Shown: piece after piece, positions 16,284 through 25,015 of the stretch | How positions within the stretch are numbered: position 1 is the stretch's first letter | How the letters are laid out: each line of letters starts with the position of its first letter | Assembly: GCA_019429255.1 (NCBI GenBank) | Contig: JAHYIY010000009.1 | Coordinates: 51,563 to 115,562, forward strand | Source: Desulfuromonadales bacterium | GTDB lineage: Bacteria; Desulfobacterota; Desulfuromonadia; Desulfuromonadales; Geopsychrobacteraceae | Length of the DNA: 64,000 nt | Direction: 5' to 3' | Made by a program: the position numbers and the translations under genes | The notes under the pieces: generated by a model | The model's database searches: none | Told to the model about the DNA's origin: nothing | What the model saw: only the letters and a program-made list of their open reading frames with translations

Positions 16284-19160
16284 ATGCAACAAGATATCGC
16301 CCTGTACTTTAATAATCCCCTGATCCATAAAGATCGTCGTCTCGGCAAATCACCATCGAAGTGGATCAGTTCCTTTTCCTGCGAGGAATTAAAACCATTG
16401 ATTGTCTGTCGTGGGCCGATTCGTAAAGAAGCGATGGACGTTTACGAAGAGATGGGTATCTCCCACTATGGTATTCTCTTATCGGAAAAAGACTCCATCG
16501 TCTATCCCAATGCCCTGTCCCCGGAACTGCGTCAGCTTACCGATACCAGCAGGGTTCATCGGGTCCCCGACTACAGTGGCGCTTCTAAAGAAGAGCGTCT
16601 CGAACGGATTCAGCAGATTATCAGTATAGCCAAAGACAACGGCTACGATTCGATTTTTGCCGGCTACGGCTTTATGGCGGAAGATGATGAGTTTGTCGCC
16701 GCCCTCGAAAATGCCGGCCTGCGCTTTATTGGTCCCTGCTCCGGTACCCAGCGCGCAGCCGGGAAAAAAGACGAAGCCAAGCGCACCGCCCTGCAGGTTA
16801 ACGTTTCGGTTACTCCGGGCATCGACAATGTTACCGCCCGTACCCTGCTCAAGAAAAACAAGACCCGTGAACAATTGCGCGAATTAGTCAAAGCAGAAGA
16901 GTTGAATCTTGATCACAAACTGATCAACGACAAGGACATCCCCCTCGAGGATCTGGCCGACGCTGTCCTTTTTGCATCCTACAGTAAGGGCATTGACCTT
17001 ATTTCCATTGAGGAACTAGGCCAGCAGGTGCAATACGAATGTGCTGAGATGTTCAGAAAATATCCGGGAGCGCGGATTCGCCTCAAAGCCATCGGTGGTG
17101 GTGGCGGCAAGGGGCAGCGGATTCTCGGTGCCTCGCTGCTAATAGCCAAGCAGCCGACGGACAAACAGATTGAGCAAGCTGCAGCTGATGCGCCGGGGCT
17201 GGTCCGGGAAATTCTCGGTGAGGTTAAGGCCAACGGTGTTGGTGACAACAAGAACGTGCTGATCGAACTGAATATTGAGCAGACCCGTCACAACGAGATT
17301 CAGCTGCTGGGTAATGGTCAGTGGTGTATCGCTCTGGGTGGCCGTGATTGCTCTTTACAGATGCACGAGCAGAAACTGCTGGAGATTTCCGTCACTCAGG
17401 AAGGCCTGGCGCAAGAGATCGACAAGGCGAAAAAGGCCAGGAACAGCAAACAAGTCAAAGCCCTCGAGTCTGACTTGACCGTGCTTAAGCGCATGGAAGA
17501 AGAGTCCGAGCGTTTCGGGCTCGCGGTTGGGCTCGATTCGGCATCGACTTTCGAATGTATCGTTGATGGTGCGCGCCACTACTTTATGGAGGTCAACACC
17601 CGCATCCAGGTTGAGCACCGTGTCACCGAGCTGGTCTACAGCCTCAAATTCACCAATCCCGATGATAAAAACGAGTTCTTTATCGTCGAATCCCTGGTCG
17701 AAGCCATGGCTCTGCTGGCACTTCACAAGGATCGTCTGCCCCGCCCGGAACGCATTCCACGCTTTGGCGCTGCCGCAGAAGCGCGCCTGAACGCTACCGA
17801 TGCCTCCCTGTCACCGAGTGCCGGCGGTTACATCCTTTACTGGTCCCCCCCGATTGAAGGGGAAATTCGTGATGACCAGGGGATCAGCACCCCCAACCCC
17901 GACACCGGTCAATTCATGTTCTATCACCTTGCTGGTGCTTACGACTCCAACATTGCCCTGCTTTTGACCAAGGGGGGGGATCGTCTCAACAGCTACAATC
18001 ACCTTTCGAAGGTGCTGTGCAGTACTGTGCTGCGGGGGCGCAATCTGGCCACCAACCTGAAGTTCCATTACGGCCTGGTCAACTGGTTCATCGGCAACAA
18101 TGTCATGGCCAAGCCGACCACCCGTTTTATCGTTCCTTATCTGACTCTGGTCGGCAAACTCAAGGAAGAAGCGCAGAAGATCGATGTCGTTCACGCCTTT
18201 CTAGCCACCAAAAAACACTACGGCAATCTTTTCGCTGATGATGCGGAAGGCGCCAGGGATGCCTCTTTAGCCCTTGACCGCAAGGGAACGCTGCTGACCC
18301 GACCAATGGAAATGTTGCTGAATGATCCTCATCTGCTCTCAGGATGGTTAAGTCTCAACAAGTGCAACTACCGCATGGAAAATGGCAAAATTCTCTGGTT
18401 GCGCAATCCGTTGCTGGTTCTTGAAGATACCTATCGTTACCTCAACATGAACTGGCGTGCCGAAGCACCGGCGGCTGAAGTCATCTGGACCCACGATCGC
18501 GATCTACTCGCAGATGCCCTCAGCTTCTATGCCAAACTGCGCGAGAAACTCTCCCTTACCGCACAGGATTTCGTTGAGCTTAACGACCTCCTCGCCAAGG
18601 ACAAACCGCAAGGGGGTTACGACAAGGAAACCTGGGATCGCATCCAATCCGCCCATGCCGGTTACGAAATTGGCAACGAACTGCTCGGCATGCTCTTCCT
18701 GGTCGCTGAAAATACCAACTTCTATGATCTGCGCGTCGAAGAAGATCTGGAAGTGACGATTCCCGAATATCTCCACGATCCGGAACTCCAGGCGGCCATG
18801 AAAAAAATCCTGGTACCACCGCCTTCGACCAAGGCCGACGAGATTGTGTCGCCCGGCGGCGGCATGTATTACGGTCAGGAAGCGCCCGGCCTGCCACCTT
18901 TCGTCACCGAAGGAATGCACTTTGAGAAAGGTCAGCCGTTGTTCATTCTGGAGGTCATGAAGATGTTCAATAAGGTACCCGCACCTTTCTCCGGCACTAT
19001 CGACAAGATTCTTATCGACAGTGGCGACGGCAGCATCATCCAGAAGGGGCAACCCCTGTTTAAGGTCACCCCGGATGAAAAATTTGTTGAAGTCGATCCT
19101 CAGCAAGTGGTGCGCCAGAAACAGGCACAGACCAACGCCTATCTGGGAGTTATCCTCTAA
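16284..19160 (+). CDS. Acyl-CoA carboxylase, fused biotin carboxylase / biotin carboxyl carrier subunit
   Basis: A 958-residue protein that carboxylates its own biotin using ATP and bicarbonate and feeds the preceding carboxyltransferase. The ATP-grasp glycine loop GGGGGKGQ is near residue 270, the catalytic EVNTRIQVEHRVTE near 434-447, and the C-terminal biotinyl domain has EVMKMF with target Lys893. Between the carboxylase core (to about 560) and the biotinyl domain is a roughly 300-residue linker much longer than in AccC+AccB, probably mediating subunit contact. A TTG start 15 bases upstream is possible, but GGAG at 16271 fits the ATG. BirA in this window should biotinylate it. Confidence 0.88.
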   Translation: MQQDIALYFNNPLIHKDRRLGKSPSKWISSFSCEELKPLIVCRGPIRKEAMDVYEEMGISHYGILLSEKDSIVYPNALSPELRQLTDTSRVHRVPDYSGASKEERLERIQQIISIAKDNGYDSIFAGYGFMAEDDEFVAALENAGLRFIGPCSGTQRAAGKKDEAKRTALQVNVSVTPGIDNVTARTLLKKNKTREQLRELVKAEELNLDHKLINDKDIPLEDLADAVLFASYSKGIDLISIEELGQQVQYECAEMFRKYPGARIRLKAIGGGGGKGQRILGASLLIAKQPTDKQIEQAAADAPGLVREILGEVKANGVGDNKNVLIELNIEQTRHNEIQLLGNGQWCIALGGRDCSLQMHEQKLLEISVTQEGLAQEIDKAKKARNSKQVKALESDLTVLKRMEEESERFGLAVGLDSASTFECIVDGARHYFMEVNTRIQVEHRVTELVYSLKFTNPDDKNEFFIVESLVEAMALLALHKDRLPRPERIPRFGAAAEARLNATDASLSPSAGGYILYWSPPIEGEIRDDQGISTPNPDTGQFMFYHLAGAYDSNIALLLTKGGDRLNSYNHLSKVLCSTVLRGRNLATNLKFHYGLVNWFIGNNVMAKPTTRFIVPYLTLVGKLKEEAQKIDVVHAFLATKKHYGNLFADDAEGARDASLALDRKGTLLTRPMEMLLNDPHLLSGWLSLNKCNYRMENGKILWLRNPLLVLEDTYRYLNMNWRAEAPAAEVIWTHDRDLLADALSFYAKLREKLSLTAQDFVELNDLLAKDKPQGGYDKETWDRIQSAHAGYEIGNELLGMLFLVAENTNFYDLRVEEDLEVTIPEYLHDPELQAAMKKILVPPPSTKADEIVSPGGGMYYGQEAPGLPPFVTEGMHFEKGQPLFILEVMKMFNKVPAPFSGTIDKILIDSGDGSIIQKGQPLFKVTPDEKFVEVDPQQVVRQKQAQTNAYLGVIL

Positions 19161-19175
19161 TCAATAGATAGTCCC

Positions 19176-19207
19176 CTGAGACGGGCACAAGAATCTGCCC
19201 GTCTCAG
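19176..19207 (+). other. Perfect 12-bp inverted repeat after the carboxylase operon
   Basis: CTGAGACGGGCA and TGCCCGTCTCAG are separated by eight bases, 16 bases past the stop codon. There is no U-tract directly after it. A true terminator follows about 20 bases later, so this hairpin may protect the mRNA 3' end rather than terminate. Confidence 0.6.
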
Positions 19208-19227
19208 GACGACCTTACACAGATCAT

Positions 19228-19268
19228 AAAAAAAGCAGATACGCCCAAAAGGATGTATCTGCTTTTTT
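19228..19268 (+). terminator. Bidirectional intrinsic terminator between carboxylase operon and dfx
   Basis: AGCAGATAC and GTATCTGCT form a 9-bp stem, with an A-run on the left (19228-19234) and a T-run on the right (19263-19268). It can therefore end transcripts from the plus strand (carboxylase) and from the minus strand (desulfoferrodoxin, stop at 19294). Confidence 0.85.
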
Positions 19269-19293
19269 AATGCAATTTCCGGATGAAAACTAA

Positions 19294-19674
19294 CTAGCCC
19301 TGGGCAGTCCAGTGACCATGCAGATTGCAGTATTCACGGGCAGTGACCTTTTCTGCGGTTACATGAAAGGTTGCCTCTGGAACGTCGCCGGGTTTAAGAA
19401 ATTTACGGTAAACCTTATCGTCAGCAAGCAATTCAATCCACTCGATATAGTGAGCCGCATCCATCGGATGGGTAACACTGCCGACATTGACGGTAATCGT
19501 ACCATCACCCTTCTCAATCACCGGAACGTGCTTTTCGGTTGCGGCATCAACGGTATTTTCTGTCATCAGTTCCATGTTTTTACCACAGCAAACCAGCGCA
19601 CCAGCGCCAGCGTGCATCACTTCGACAATGTTTCCACAGATACTGCACTTGTACACTTCGAGACGTTTGGGCAT
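19294..19674 (-). CDS. dfx: Desulfoferrodoxin (two-iron superoxide reductase)
   Basis: A 126-residue superoxide reductase that reduces superoxide to peroxide in the cytoplasm without making oxygen, as anaerobes need. Both iron sites are complete. Centre I is Cys10, Cys13, Cys29 and Cys30. Centre II is His49, His69, His75, Cys116 and His119. The Glu47-Lys48 pair preceding His49 is also present. Numbering matches Desulfovibrio desulfoferrodoxin exactly. AGGAAAA lies just upstream of the ATG. Monocistronic, flanked by a terminator and MITE copy 3. Electron donor (rubredoxin or similar) is not encoded in this window. Confidence 0.96.
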   Translation of the reverse strand: MPKRLEVYKCSICGNIVEVMHAGAGALVCCGKNMELMTENTVDAATEKHVPVIEKGDGTITVNVGSVTHPMDAAHYIEWIELLADDKVYRKFLKPGDVPEATFHVTAEKVTAREYCNLHGHWTAQG

Positions 19675-19815
19675 CGTTTTCCTCCATTAGCTTGGTGCCG
19701 TAAAGGGCACAGATCAATGAAAGGCCTATCAACCGACCTTGCTCAACGCTGCATAATAGCACTAAATTGATCTCTTTTCATCCCCGAGATTGCGGTTCTT
19801 TTTAAATGATACTTT

Positions 19816-19959
19816 GTAACTGTTCAACACGGGATCGGGGCTGCCACGCCAAGGGGCACGTTGCGCCGTCCATCGCCGTTCAACTGTCGCCGTCCATGGC
19901 GACAGTCGCCCTAGTCATGGCAGCCTCGATCCGGTACAAAGTGGTTACGGAGTTGTTAC
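19816..19959 (-). mobile_element. MITE copy 3, 144 bp, opposite orientation
   Basis: Bounded by GTAACTGTTCAACAC on the left and a GTTAC-ended right repeat. It is flanked by GATACTTT (19808-19815) and GATTCTTT (19960-19967), an 8-bp direct repeat with one mismatch. The core GTCGCCGTCCATGGCGACA is the reverse complement of copy 1. It resembles the reverse complement of copy 4 over most of its length, including a shared ACCACTTTGTAC next to the end. The right-hand duplication directly abuts the -35 box of the RNA gene that follows. Confidence 0.8.
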
Positions 19960-19967
19960 GATTCTTT

Positions 19968-19996
19968 TTGATCTTTACCGCTATTTTATCTATACT
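19968..19996 (+). promoter_or_regulatory. Sigma-70 promoter of the stable RNA candidate
   Basis: TTGATC (19968-19973) and TATACT (19991-19996) are separated by exactly 17 bases. This is the best-matching sigma-70 promoter I found in the window. Transcription is predicted to start around 20002-20004. Confidence 0.7.
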
Positions 19997-20002
19997 GGCA
20001 AA

Positions 20003-20244
20003 CATAGACGATGATCGACTCTCTGCCCTGCAGGTGAGGTCAGAACGTCCACTCGGAATAGCAGTAAATCGGGGCACACTACAGAAATCCGGTGAGCCAG
20101 CCCACCCTTTGAGTGGGACGCCTGAAGGGTTTACAGCATGCCCCACCTCATTGGCACTCGATGTGAGTCCAACGACCCACGGTAGCGGTGGAGAGTCGTC
20201 TTTATCAAGGGGTTCCGGCAACTAGCCGGGTCCCCTGTTTTTTT
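20003..20244 (+). ncRNA. Structured non-coding RNA, 6S-like candidate
   Basis: A non-coding transcription unit with its own promoter and terminator. The closing stem CGACTCTC (20016-20023) pairs with GAGAGTCG (20191-20198), enclosing about 180 nucleotides. Inner helices include TGAGGT/ACCTCA and GGGGCA/TGCCCC. The 3' part AAGGGTTTACAGCATGCCCC resembles the same region of E. coli 6S RNA (AAGGGTTACAGCCTGCGGC). It ends with a GGGG..CCGGC / GCCGG..CCCC hairpin and a U-run at 20238-20244. 6S RNA binds the housekeeping RNA polymerase and is 180-200 nt. The call as an RNA gene is well supported, but the 6S assignment is inference. Open frames through it lack gene character. Confidence 0.6.
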
Positions 20245-20391
20245 CTTGCTCCTCCCCGTTTCGAACCGTCTATCCCTGTTTTTTATCCGCTGAAAAAACC
20301 CGAAACCATGGCCCCACCGCCGCCATTATGCTAGTATGCAACTCTGTTTTTTCATGTAGTTTCATTGATTTGGATTGTCCTGGAGGAACCC

Positions 20392-21573
20392 GTGAGCGAA
20401 TCACCATTATCTGCAGATGTTACCCATCTGACGGTTGACAGCAAAAACATTGCCCTGATTGGCACGGCCCACATCTCCCAGGAATCAGTTGATACCGTTG
20501 TCAGGGCGATCAATGAGCTGCATCCTGACACTGTCTGTGTCGAACTCGACCAGCAGCGCTACCAGTCTCTGATTAATCAGAAGGGGTGGGAATCCCTCAA
20601 CCTTAAAGAAGTCATCCGTAAAAAACAGCTCCCCTTTCTTCTCGTCAACCTCGCCCTTTCTTCCTACCAGAAGCGCATGGGTTTAGCCACCGGGGTACAA
20701 CCGGGCGCAGAACTTGCTGCTGCAGCTCAGGTTGCCGAAGAGCGCGGGATAAGAGTGGAACTGGTTGACCGCAACATCCGTACCACCCTGTTACGGGTGT
20801 GGCGCATTACCGGACTGTGGAACAAGATGAAGGTTCTGGCAAGCTTGCTTGCCGGCCTTTTTGAAAAGCAGCAGATCAACGAAGAGGAACTGGCCAGACT
20901 GAGGCAAGCAGACAACCTCGCCGGCATGCTGGAGGAAATGGGAGAACTGTTGCCATCCGTCAAGCAGATCCTCGTCGATGAGCGCGACATCTACATGGCC
21001 TATCATATCCGCCAGGCACCGGGAGACACGATTGTTGCGGTTGTTGGTGCGGCCCATCTGCCTGGAATCATAGCACGACTGGAGGGGGAGCAGGCCAGCG
21101 CCACTGACATCGAGCGGATCAACAAAATCCCCCCCAAATCCCTTTCGTCAAAATTGATCCCCTGGGCGATTCCCGTCATCGTGCTGACACTGTTTGTCGG
21201 TGGTTTTTTTTTCGCCGACTCTGAGCAGATGGCCCAGGCCGCCTGGGCCTGGGTTCTTGCCAATGGCCTTTTCTCTGCCGCCGGTGCGCTGCTGGCCTGG
21301 GGGCATCCAGCCACCATTATCACCGCTTTTATCGCTGCACCACTAACATCCCTTAATCCAACTATTGGTGCCGGCTTTGTTACCGCACTGGTACAATCTT
21401 TTGTTGCCCCGCCACTGGTATCTGATATGAAGCGGGTTGGTGAAGATGTACTGAGCCTAAAAGGCTGGTGGCACAACCGCCTGGCGCGGGTACTGCTGGT
21501 CTTTCTATTTTCGTCCCTCGGGTCGTCCATCGGCACCTTTTTTGCCCTTGGCTGGATAAAAAGTCTATTTTAG
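20392..21573 (+). CDS. TraB/PrgY family membrane protein
   Basis: A 393-residue TraB-domain protein, named after the enterococcal pheromone-shutdown protein and related to GumN/Tiki proteins. N-terminal motifs are ALIGTAHISQESV and VELDQQRYQSL, with a later VVGAAHLPGI containing the second conserved His. The last 140 residues hold about four hydrophobic segments that anchor it. I chose GTG at 20392 because GGAGG sits five bases before it; upstream in-frame codons have no such site. The biochemical function in bacteria is not established; a metal-dependent protease-like role has been proposed for the wider family. Followed 22 bases later by the rhomboid gene. Confidence 0.85.
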   Translation: MSESPLSADVTHLTVDSKNIALIGTAHISQESVDTVVRAINELHPDTVCVELDQQRYQSLINQKGWESLNLKEVIRKKQLPFLLVNLALSSYQKRMGLATGVQPGAELAAAAQVAEERGIRVELVDRNIRTTLLRVWRITGLWNKMKVLASLLAGLFEKQQINEEELARLRQADNLAGMLEEMGELLPSVKQILVDERDIYMAYHIRQAPGDTIVAVVGAAHLPGIIARLEGEQASATDIERINKIPPKSLSSKLIPWAIPVIVLTLFVGGFFFADSEQMAQAAWAWVLANGLFSAAGALLAWGHPATIITAFIAAPLTSLNPTIGAGFVTALVQSFVAPPLVSDMKRVGEDVLSLKGWWHNRLARVLLVFLFSSLGSSIGTFFALGWIKSLF

Positions 21574-21595
21574 CCGGGATTTTTTGGAGTACTAC

Positions 21596-22330
21596 ATGAA
21601 CCAACCGTCACGTCACCTGTTTTTTCTCAAAAACTCCCTGCGCGGGCGCTCGCTCGTGCAGGTTCTGATTTATACCAATCTGGTCCTGTTTACCCTGATG
21701 GTTCTGCACGGCACCATCCTGGGCCTGGGCATGCAGGTGATGCTCAGACCTCCCACTAATCTGCTGGTTTACTGGGGAGGGCAGTACTGGCCCCTGGTGC
21801 TGGAAGGGGGGCAGTGGTGGCGTGCTATTACCTACGCCTTTACCCATGGCGGTCTGATCCATCTGGGTTTTAACATGATGGTTCTTTATCAGGTTGGCCC
21901 GCTACTGGAACAGGAAATTGGCTGGAACCGTTTTCTGTCAATCTATATTGTTACCGCCCTGGTCGCTACCATTGCCGGCCTGTTCTGGCACCCCCAGGTC
22001 GTTACCGTGGGGGCCTCCGGCGCTATTTTTGGGCTCATCGGCTTTTCCGTCAGCTATTATCACCGTATTGGTGGACATATTGGTATTCAACGCCGCAATT
22101 TCATGTTTCAGTGGGCGGTGATGGCCTTTATTTTCGGGATTATGGTCGGTGCCGACAATGCCGCGCACTTAGGTGGTTTGCTATCAGGCGCAGCCATCGG
22201 TTGGTGGATGCCGATCAGCATTCGCGGCTTACGTCAGACCGAACGACTTTTTCAGATCGGTGGGCTGATATTTGCCATAGCAACGGTGATCAGCATTTTT
22301 TGTATTCCCTTGTCATGGATTGCCCGCTGA
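21596..22330 (+). CDS. Rhomboid family intramembrane serine protease
   Basis: A 244-residue polytopic membrane protein with about six helices. The nucleophile motif GASG (Ser141) begins one helix and the catalytic His191 is in AAHLGG of another, the Ser-His dyad of rhomboids. The HGGLIHLGFNM segment is the conserved loop/helix 2 region. Rhomboids cleave transmembrane segments of other proteins; the substrate is unknown here. The ATG at 21596 has GGAG seven bases upstream. It follows the TraB gene closely and precedes ybaK, so they may form one transcript. Confidence 0.93.
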   Translation: MNQPSRHLFFLKNSLRGRSLVQVLIYTNLVLFTLMVLHGTILGLGMQVMLRPPTNLLVYWGGQYWPLVLEGGQWWRAITYAFTHGGLIHLGFNMMVLYQVGPLLEQEIGWNRFLSIYIVTALVATIAGLFWHPQVVTVGASGAIFGLIGFSVSYYHRIGGHIGIQRRNFMFQWAVMAFIFGIMVGADNAAHLGGLLSGAAIGWWMPISIRGLRQTERLFQIGGLIFAIATVISIFCIPLSWIAR

Positions 22331-22370
22331 CAACAAACGATCTGCTTGGCCCCAGTGACGGAGATCAACG

Positions 22371-22853
22371 ATGAGCAAGCTGAAGGTTCCGGCAACGACA
22401 GCGATCCGTTTTCTAAAACAGCATAAGGTCAAATTTGTTCCGCATCTCTATCCTTACGAAGAAAAAGGGGGGACAAAAGCCAGTGCCAAGGCACTGAATG
22501 TCGCTGAATTCTCGGTTATCAAGACCCTGATCATGGAAGATGATCAGCAGCAAGCATTTATCGTTCTGATGCACGGCAGCTGCGAGGTATCACTCAAACA
22601 TCTGGCCAGACAGCTCAAAGTCAAACAGGTTAGCCCTTGCAATCCGGATAAAGCTGATCGCCTTAGCGGCTACCAGACCGGCGGCATTTCTCCCTTTGGA
22701 ACCCGACAGCCCCTGCCTGTCTACATGGAAGCATCGATCGAACAACTGGAGAAAATCTGGATTAACGGCGGCAAGCGCGGTCTGCTGGTTGAAATTTCCC
22801 CGGCGGAACTGATTCGCACTCTGCAACCGGTCAAGGTGTCGGTGGCAATTTAA
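22371..22853 (+). CDS. ybaK: Cys-tRNA(Pro) deacylase, YbaK/EbsC type
   Basis: A 160-residue trans-editing protein that hydrolyses Cys mischarged onto tRNA-Pro. The family frame is complete: TTAIRFLKQHKVKF at the start, VIKTLIME with the functional lysine, and GYQTGGISPFGTRQPLPVY lining the substrate pocket. Length agrees with E. coli YbaK (159). It is 15 bases ahead of the sir2 gene, with AAGGAG between them, so co-transcription is likely. Confidence 0.93.
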   Translation: MSKLKVPATTAIRFLKQHKVKFVPHLYPYEEKGGTKASAKALNVAEFSVIKTLIMEDDQQQAFIVLMHGSCEVSLKHLARQLKVKQVSPCNPDKADRLSGYQTGGISPFGTRQPLPVYMEASIEQLEKIWINGGKRGLLVEISPAELIRTLQPVKVSVAI

Positions 22854-22868
22854 ACAAGGAGAGCAACA

Positions 22869-23699
22869 ATGGTAGTAACAGGACGGTTCTCTGAAGCAGC
22901 ACAGCGCATCCGCAACGCTGAGGCCCTGGTAATCACCACAGGTGCCGGCATGGGGGTTGATTCCGGGCTCCCCGATTTTCGCGGCAACCAGGGATTCTGG
23001 AACGCCTACCCCATGTACGAACGTCTGGGCTTGAGCTTTATCCAAGCGGCAAATCCTGAACATTTTGAGCAGGATCCGCACTTTGGCTGGGGCTTTTACG
23101 GCCACCGCACCAATCTTTATCGCAACACCGTCCCCCATGCCGGATTTCACCTCATCAAGGCCTGGGGCGAACAATTCAACCTGCCAACCTTCATTGCCAC
23201 ATCAAACGTCGACGGCCAGTTCCAGAAAGCCGGCTTTACTGAGGATCAGATTCTAGAAGTCCATGGCTCCATCCATCATCTTCAATGTACAACCCCCTGC
23301 AGTCGCGATATCTGGCTTAACCAGGAAACCTTCGACATCGATGAAGCGACCATGCGCTCCACCTCTGTCCCTTTGTGCCCCAAATGTCGGCGCGTAGCCA
23401 GACCCAATATCCTGATGTTCGGTGACTACGCCTGGCTGCACCAACGCTCGGCCACCCAGGAAGAAGGTTTCGATCAGTTTCTAAGGCAGTATCAGGAAAA
23501 ACCATTGGTCGTCATTGAAATCGGTGCCGGCACAACGATACCAACCATTCGCAACCTCAGTGAGCGCCTGGGTCAGCGTCCCGATACCAGCGTTTTTCGT
23601 ATCAACCCGCGCGAACCGCAGATTCGTGGTGACCATTTTTCCTTTGCTGGTGGCGCCATCGAAACCCTCACGGAACTGCAGAAGGCCCTCGACACATGA
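22869..23699 (+). CDS. SIR2 family NAD-dependent protein deacylase
   Basis: A 276-residue sirtuin. The NAD pocket GAGMGVDSGLPDFRG lies near residues 25-39, the TSNVDG motif replaces the common TQNID, and the catalytic histidine is in EVHGSIHH. Zinc ligands are CTTPC and CPKC. The C-terminal IEIGAGTTIPTIR completes the Rossmann part. The long tryptophan-rich helix after the first motif (FWNAYPMYERLG) is typical of a bacterial subgroup. It would remove acyl groups from lysines, using NAD; targets are unknown. Last gene of the ybaK-sir2 pair. Confidence 0.9.
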   Translation: MVVTGRFSEAAQRIRNAEALVITTGAGMGVDSGLPDFRGNQGFWNAYPMYERLGLSFIQAANPEHFEQDPHFGWGFYGHRTNLYRNTVPHAGFHLIKAWGEQFNLPTFIATSNVDGQFQKAGFTEDQILEVHGSIHHLQCTTPCSRDIWLNQETFDIDEATMRSTSVPLCPKCRRVARPNILMFGDYAWLHQRSATQEEGFDQFLRQYQEKPLVVIEIGAGTTIPTIRNLSERLGQRPDTSVFRINPREPQIRGDHFSFAGGAIETLTELQKALDT

Positions 23700-23806
23700 T
23701 CTGTATTGATGTGCAAATCTAATCACCTGATAAAACCAACAGTCGCGGACAATTTCTCTTTCATTGGAAAAACAAGGTGTGGCGCTAATCAGAAAAAAAG
23801 CACCTA

Positions 23807-25015
23807 TCAAGTAGACGCCGGCAAAGGCAACTGCCATAAATCTTCATGGGAATAGGTCAACCTTTTTACACCTTCTTGCGTAACCCACCAGGTATTCTCT
23901 ATCCCTACTGCACCTACTCCCGGGAAAACAACCTTGGGTTCAAAGGCAAAAGTCATCCCCGGTAGCAGCACCTGATCATCAAAGCCTGCGGCAATGAAGG
24001 GGTATTCATCGACCTCGATACCAATGCCATGACCGATAAATCGCACCTGTGATGGGCTTGAGCCCATAAAATGTTGTTCGTGTCCCATCTCACAGGCGCG
24101 CTCATGGCAGCGTTGATACAGCTCGGACCAGCTCAATCCCGGCCGCGCCAGTTCAAACATCAATTTCTGAATCTCCAGCATATCAGCATAGGCCCGCAAC
24201 AATTTATCCGGCAGGGGGCCAATCGACAGGGTACGGGTCTGGTCGACCAGGTAGCCGTCATAGGCGATGATAAAATCAACGATAATAGGCTCATGGGCAG
24301 CAATTTTTTTGTGCCCGGCCCCCTGACCAACAGCGGGGGTTGTTCCCAGGCCACCTAAAGGAGCATCCAGGTGCGCCGGGACCGCGCCATCAGCACCGGA
24401 AAAAATATGGCCGAAGAACATTTCGGCATTAAAGCGGCGCATACGGATCAGCCCCTGGTGCCCTTCTTTGAGGGCAAAGCTGAACAGTTCAGCCATCACC
24501 TCATGGTCGGTCTTGCCGACAACAAGCAGATTTTTTGCCTGCTCATAAACCCGATCGGCGAGCAAGGCACCATCCTTCATAATTTCGATTTCGTAGCTAC
24601 TCTTCACTGCGCGCACGGTGCGCACAAGTGAGCTCACATCTACCAACTCGGTAGCGGGAAGCAACTTTTTATAGCGTTGCAATTCGACCACCGGTAGCAC
24701 ATCGAATTCCATCCCTGCACGTTGCGGCAGCGGCAACCCGCGACGAACAAGTTCACCGGGCAAACTGCCAAGCCGATCAAGGGGCACGACATGAAACAGC
24801 CCGGACTCCATGCGCGCGCGCCCCTGGTCACGAAAGACAAAATAGAGCGGCTCCCCTTCTGCCGGCAGATAATAAAGGCCACGTTGAATGGAGCCGGTAA
24901 AATAAAACAGATCACTATTCTGTACCAGAATGGTTGCATCGATGTCCTGTTCACGTAGCTTTTCCTGTAGCTTGTGTGAGCGATCGATCAGTTCTGTCAG
25001 TGGGGTAATACGCAT
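23807..25015 (-). CDS. M24 family metallopeptidase (Xaa-Pro peptidase type)
   Basis: A 402-residue 'pita-bread' peptidase. The N-terminal creatinase-like domain (to about 165) precedes a catalytic domain with metal ligands in IVDFIIAYDGYLVDQTRT (two Asp), FIGHGIGIEVDEYP (His) and AFEPKVVFP/GIENTWWV (two Glu). It resembles Xaa-Pro aminopeptidases and dipeptidases that cleave next to proline. An upstream ATG at 25066 is in frame, but AAGGAG five bases before 25015 fixes the start. Single gene; exact substrate not determinable from sequence. Confidence 0.9.
   Translation of the reverse strand: MRITPLTELIDRSHKLQEKLREQDIDATILVQNSDLFYFTGSIQRGLYYLPAEGEPLYFVFRDQGRARMESGLFHVVPLDRLGSLPGELVRRGLPLPQRAGMEFDVLPVVELQRYKKLLPATELVDVSSLVRTVRAVKSSYEIEIMKDGALLADRVYEQAKNLLVVGKTDHEVMAELFSFALKEGHQGLIRMRRFNAEMFFGHIFSGADGAVPAHLDAPLGGLGTTPAVGQGAGHKKIAAHEPIIVDFIIAYDGYLVDQTRTLSIGPLPDKLLRAYADMLEIQKLMFELARPGLSWSELYQRCHERACEMGHEQHFMGSSPSQVRFIGHGIGIEVDEYPFIAAGFDDQVLLPGMTFAFEPKVVFPGVGAVGIENTWWVTQEGVKRLTYSHEDLWQLPLPAST

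Noticed and set aside
19806..20225. 139-codon plus-strand frame and a 113-codon minus-strand frame over the RNA candidate
   Set aside because: They cross a MITE, a promoter, and a terminator hairpin, and show no ribosome site or homology.
20191..20240. SAM-riboswitch-like CCGGCAAC and CTTTATCAAG strings
   Set aside because: They occur in the wrong order and within the terminator stem; the SAM aptamer core is not present.
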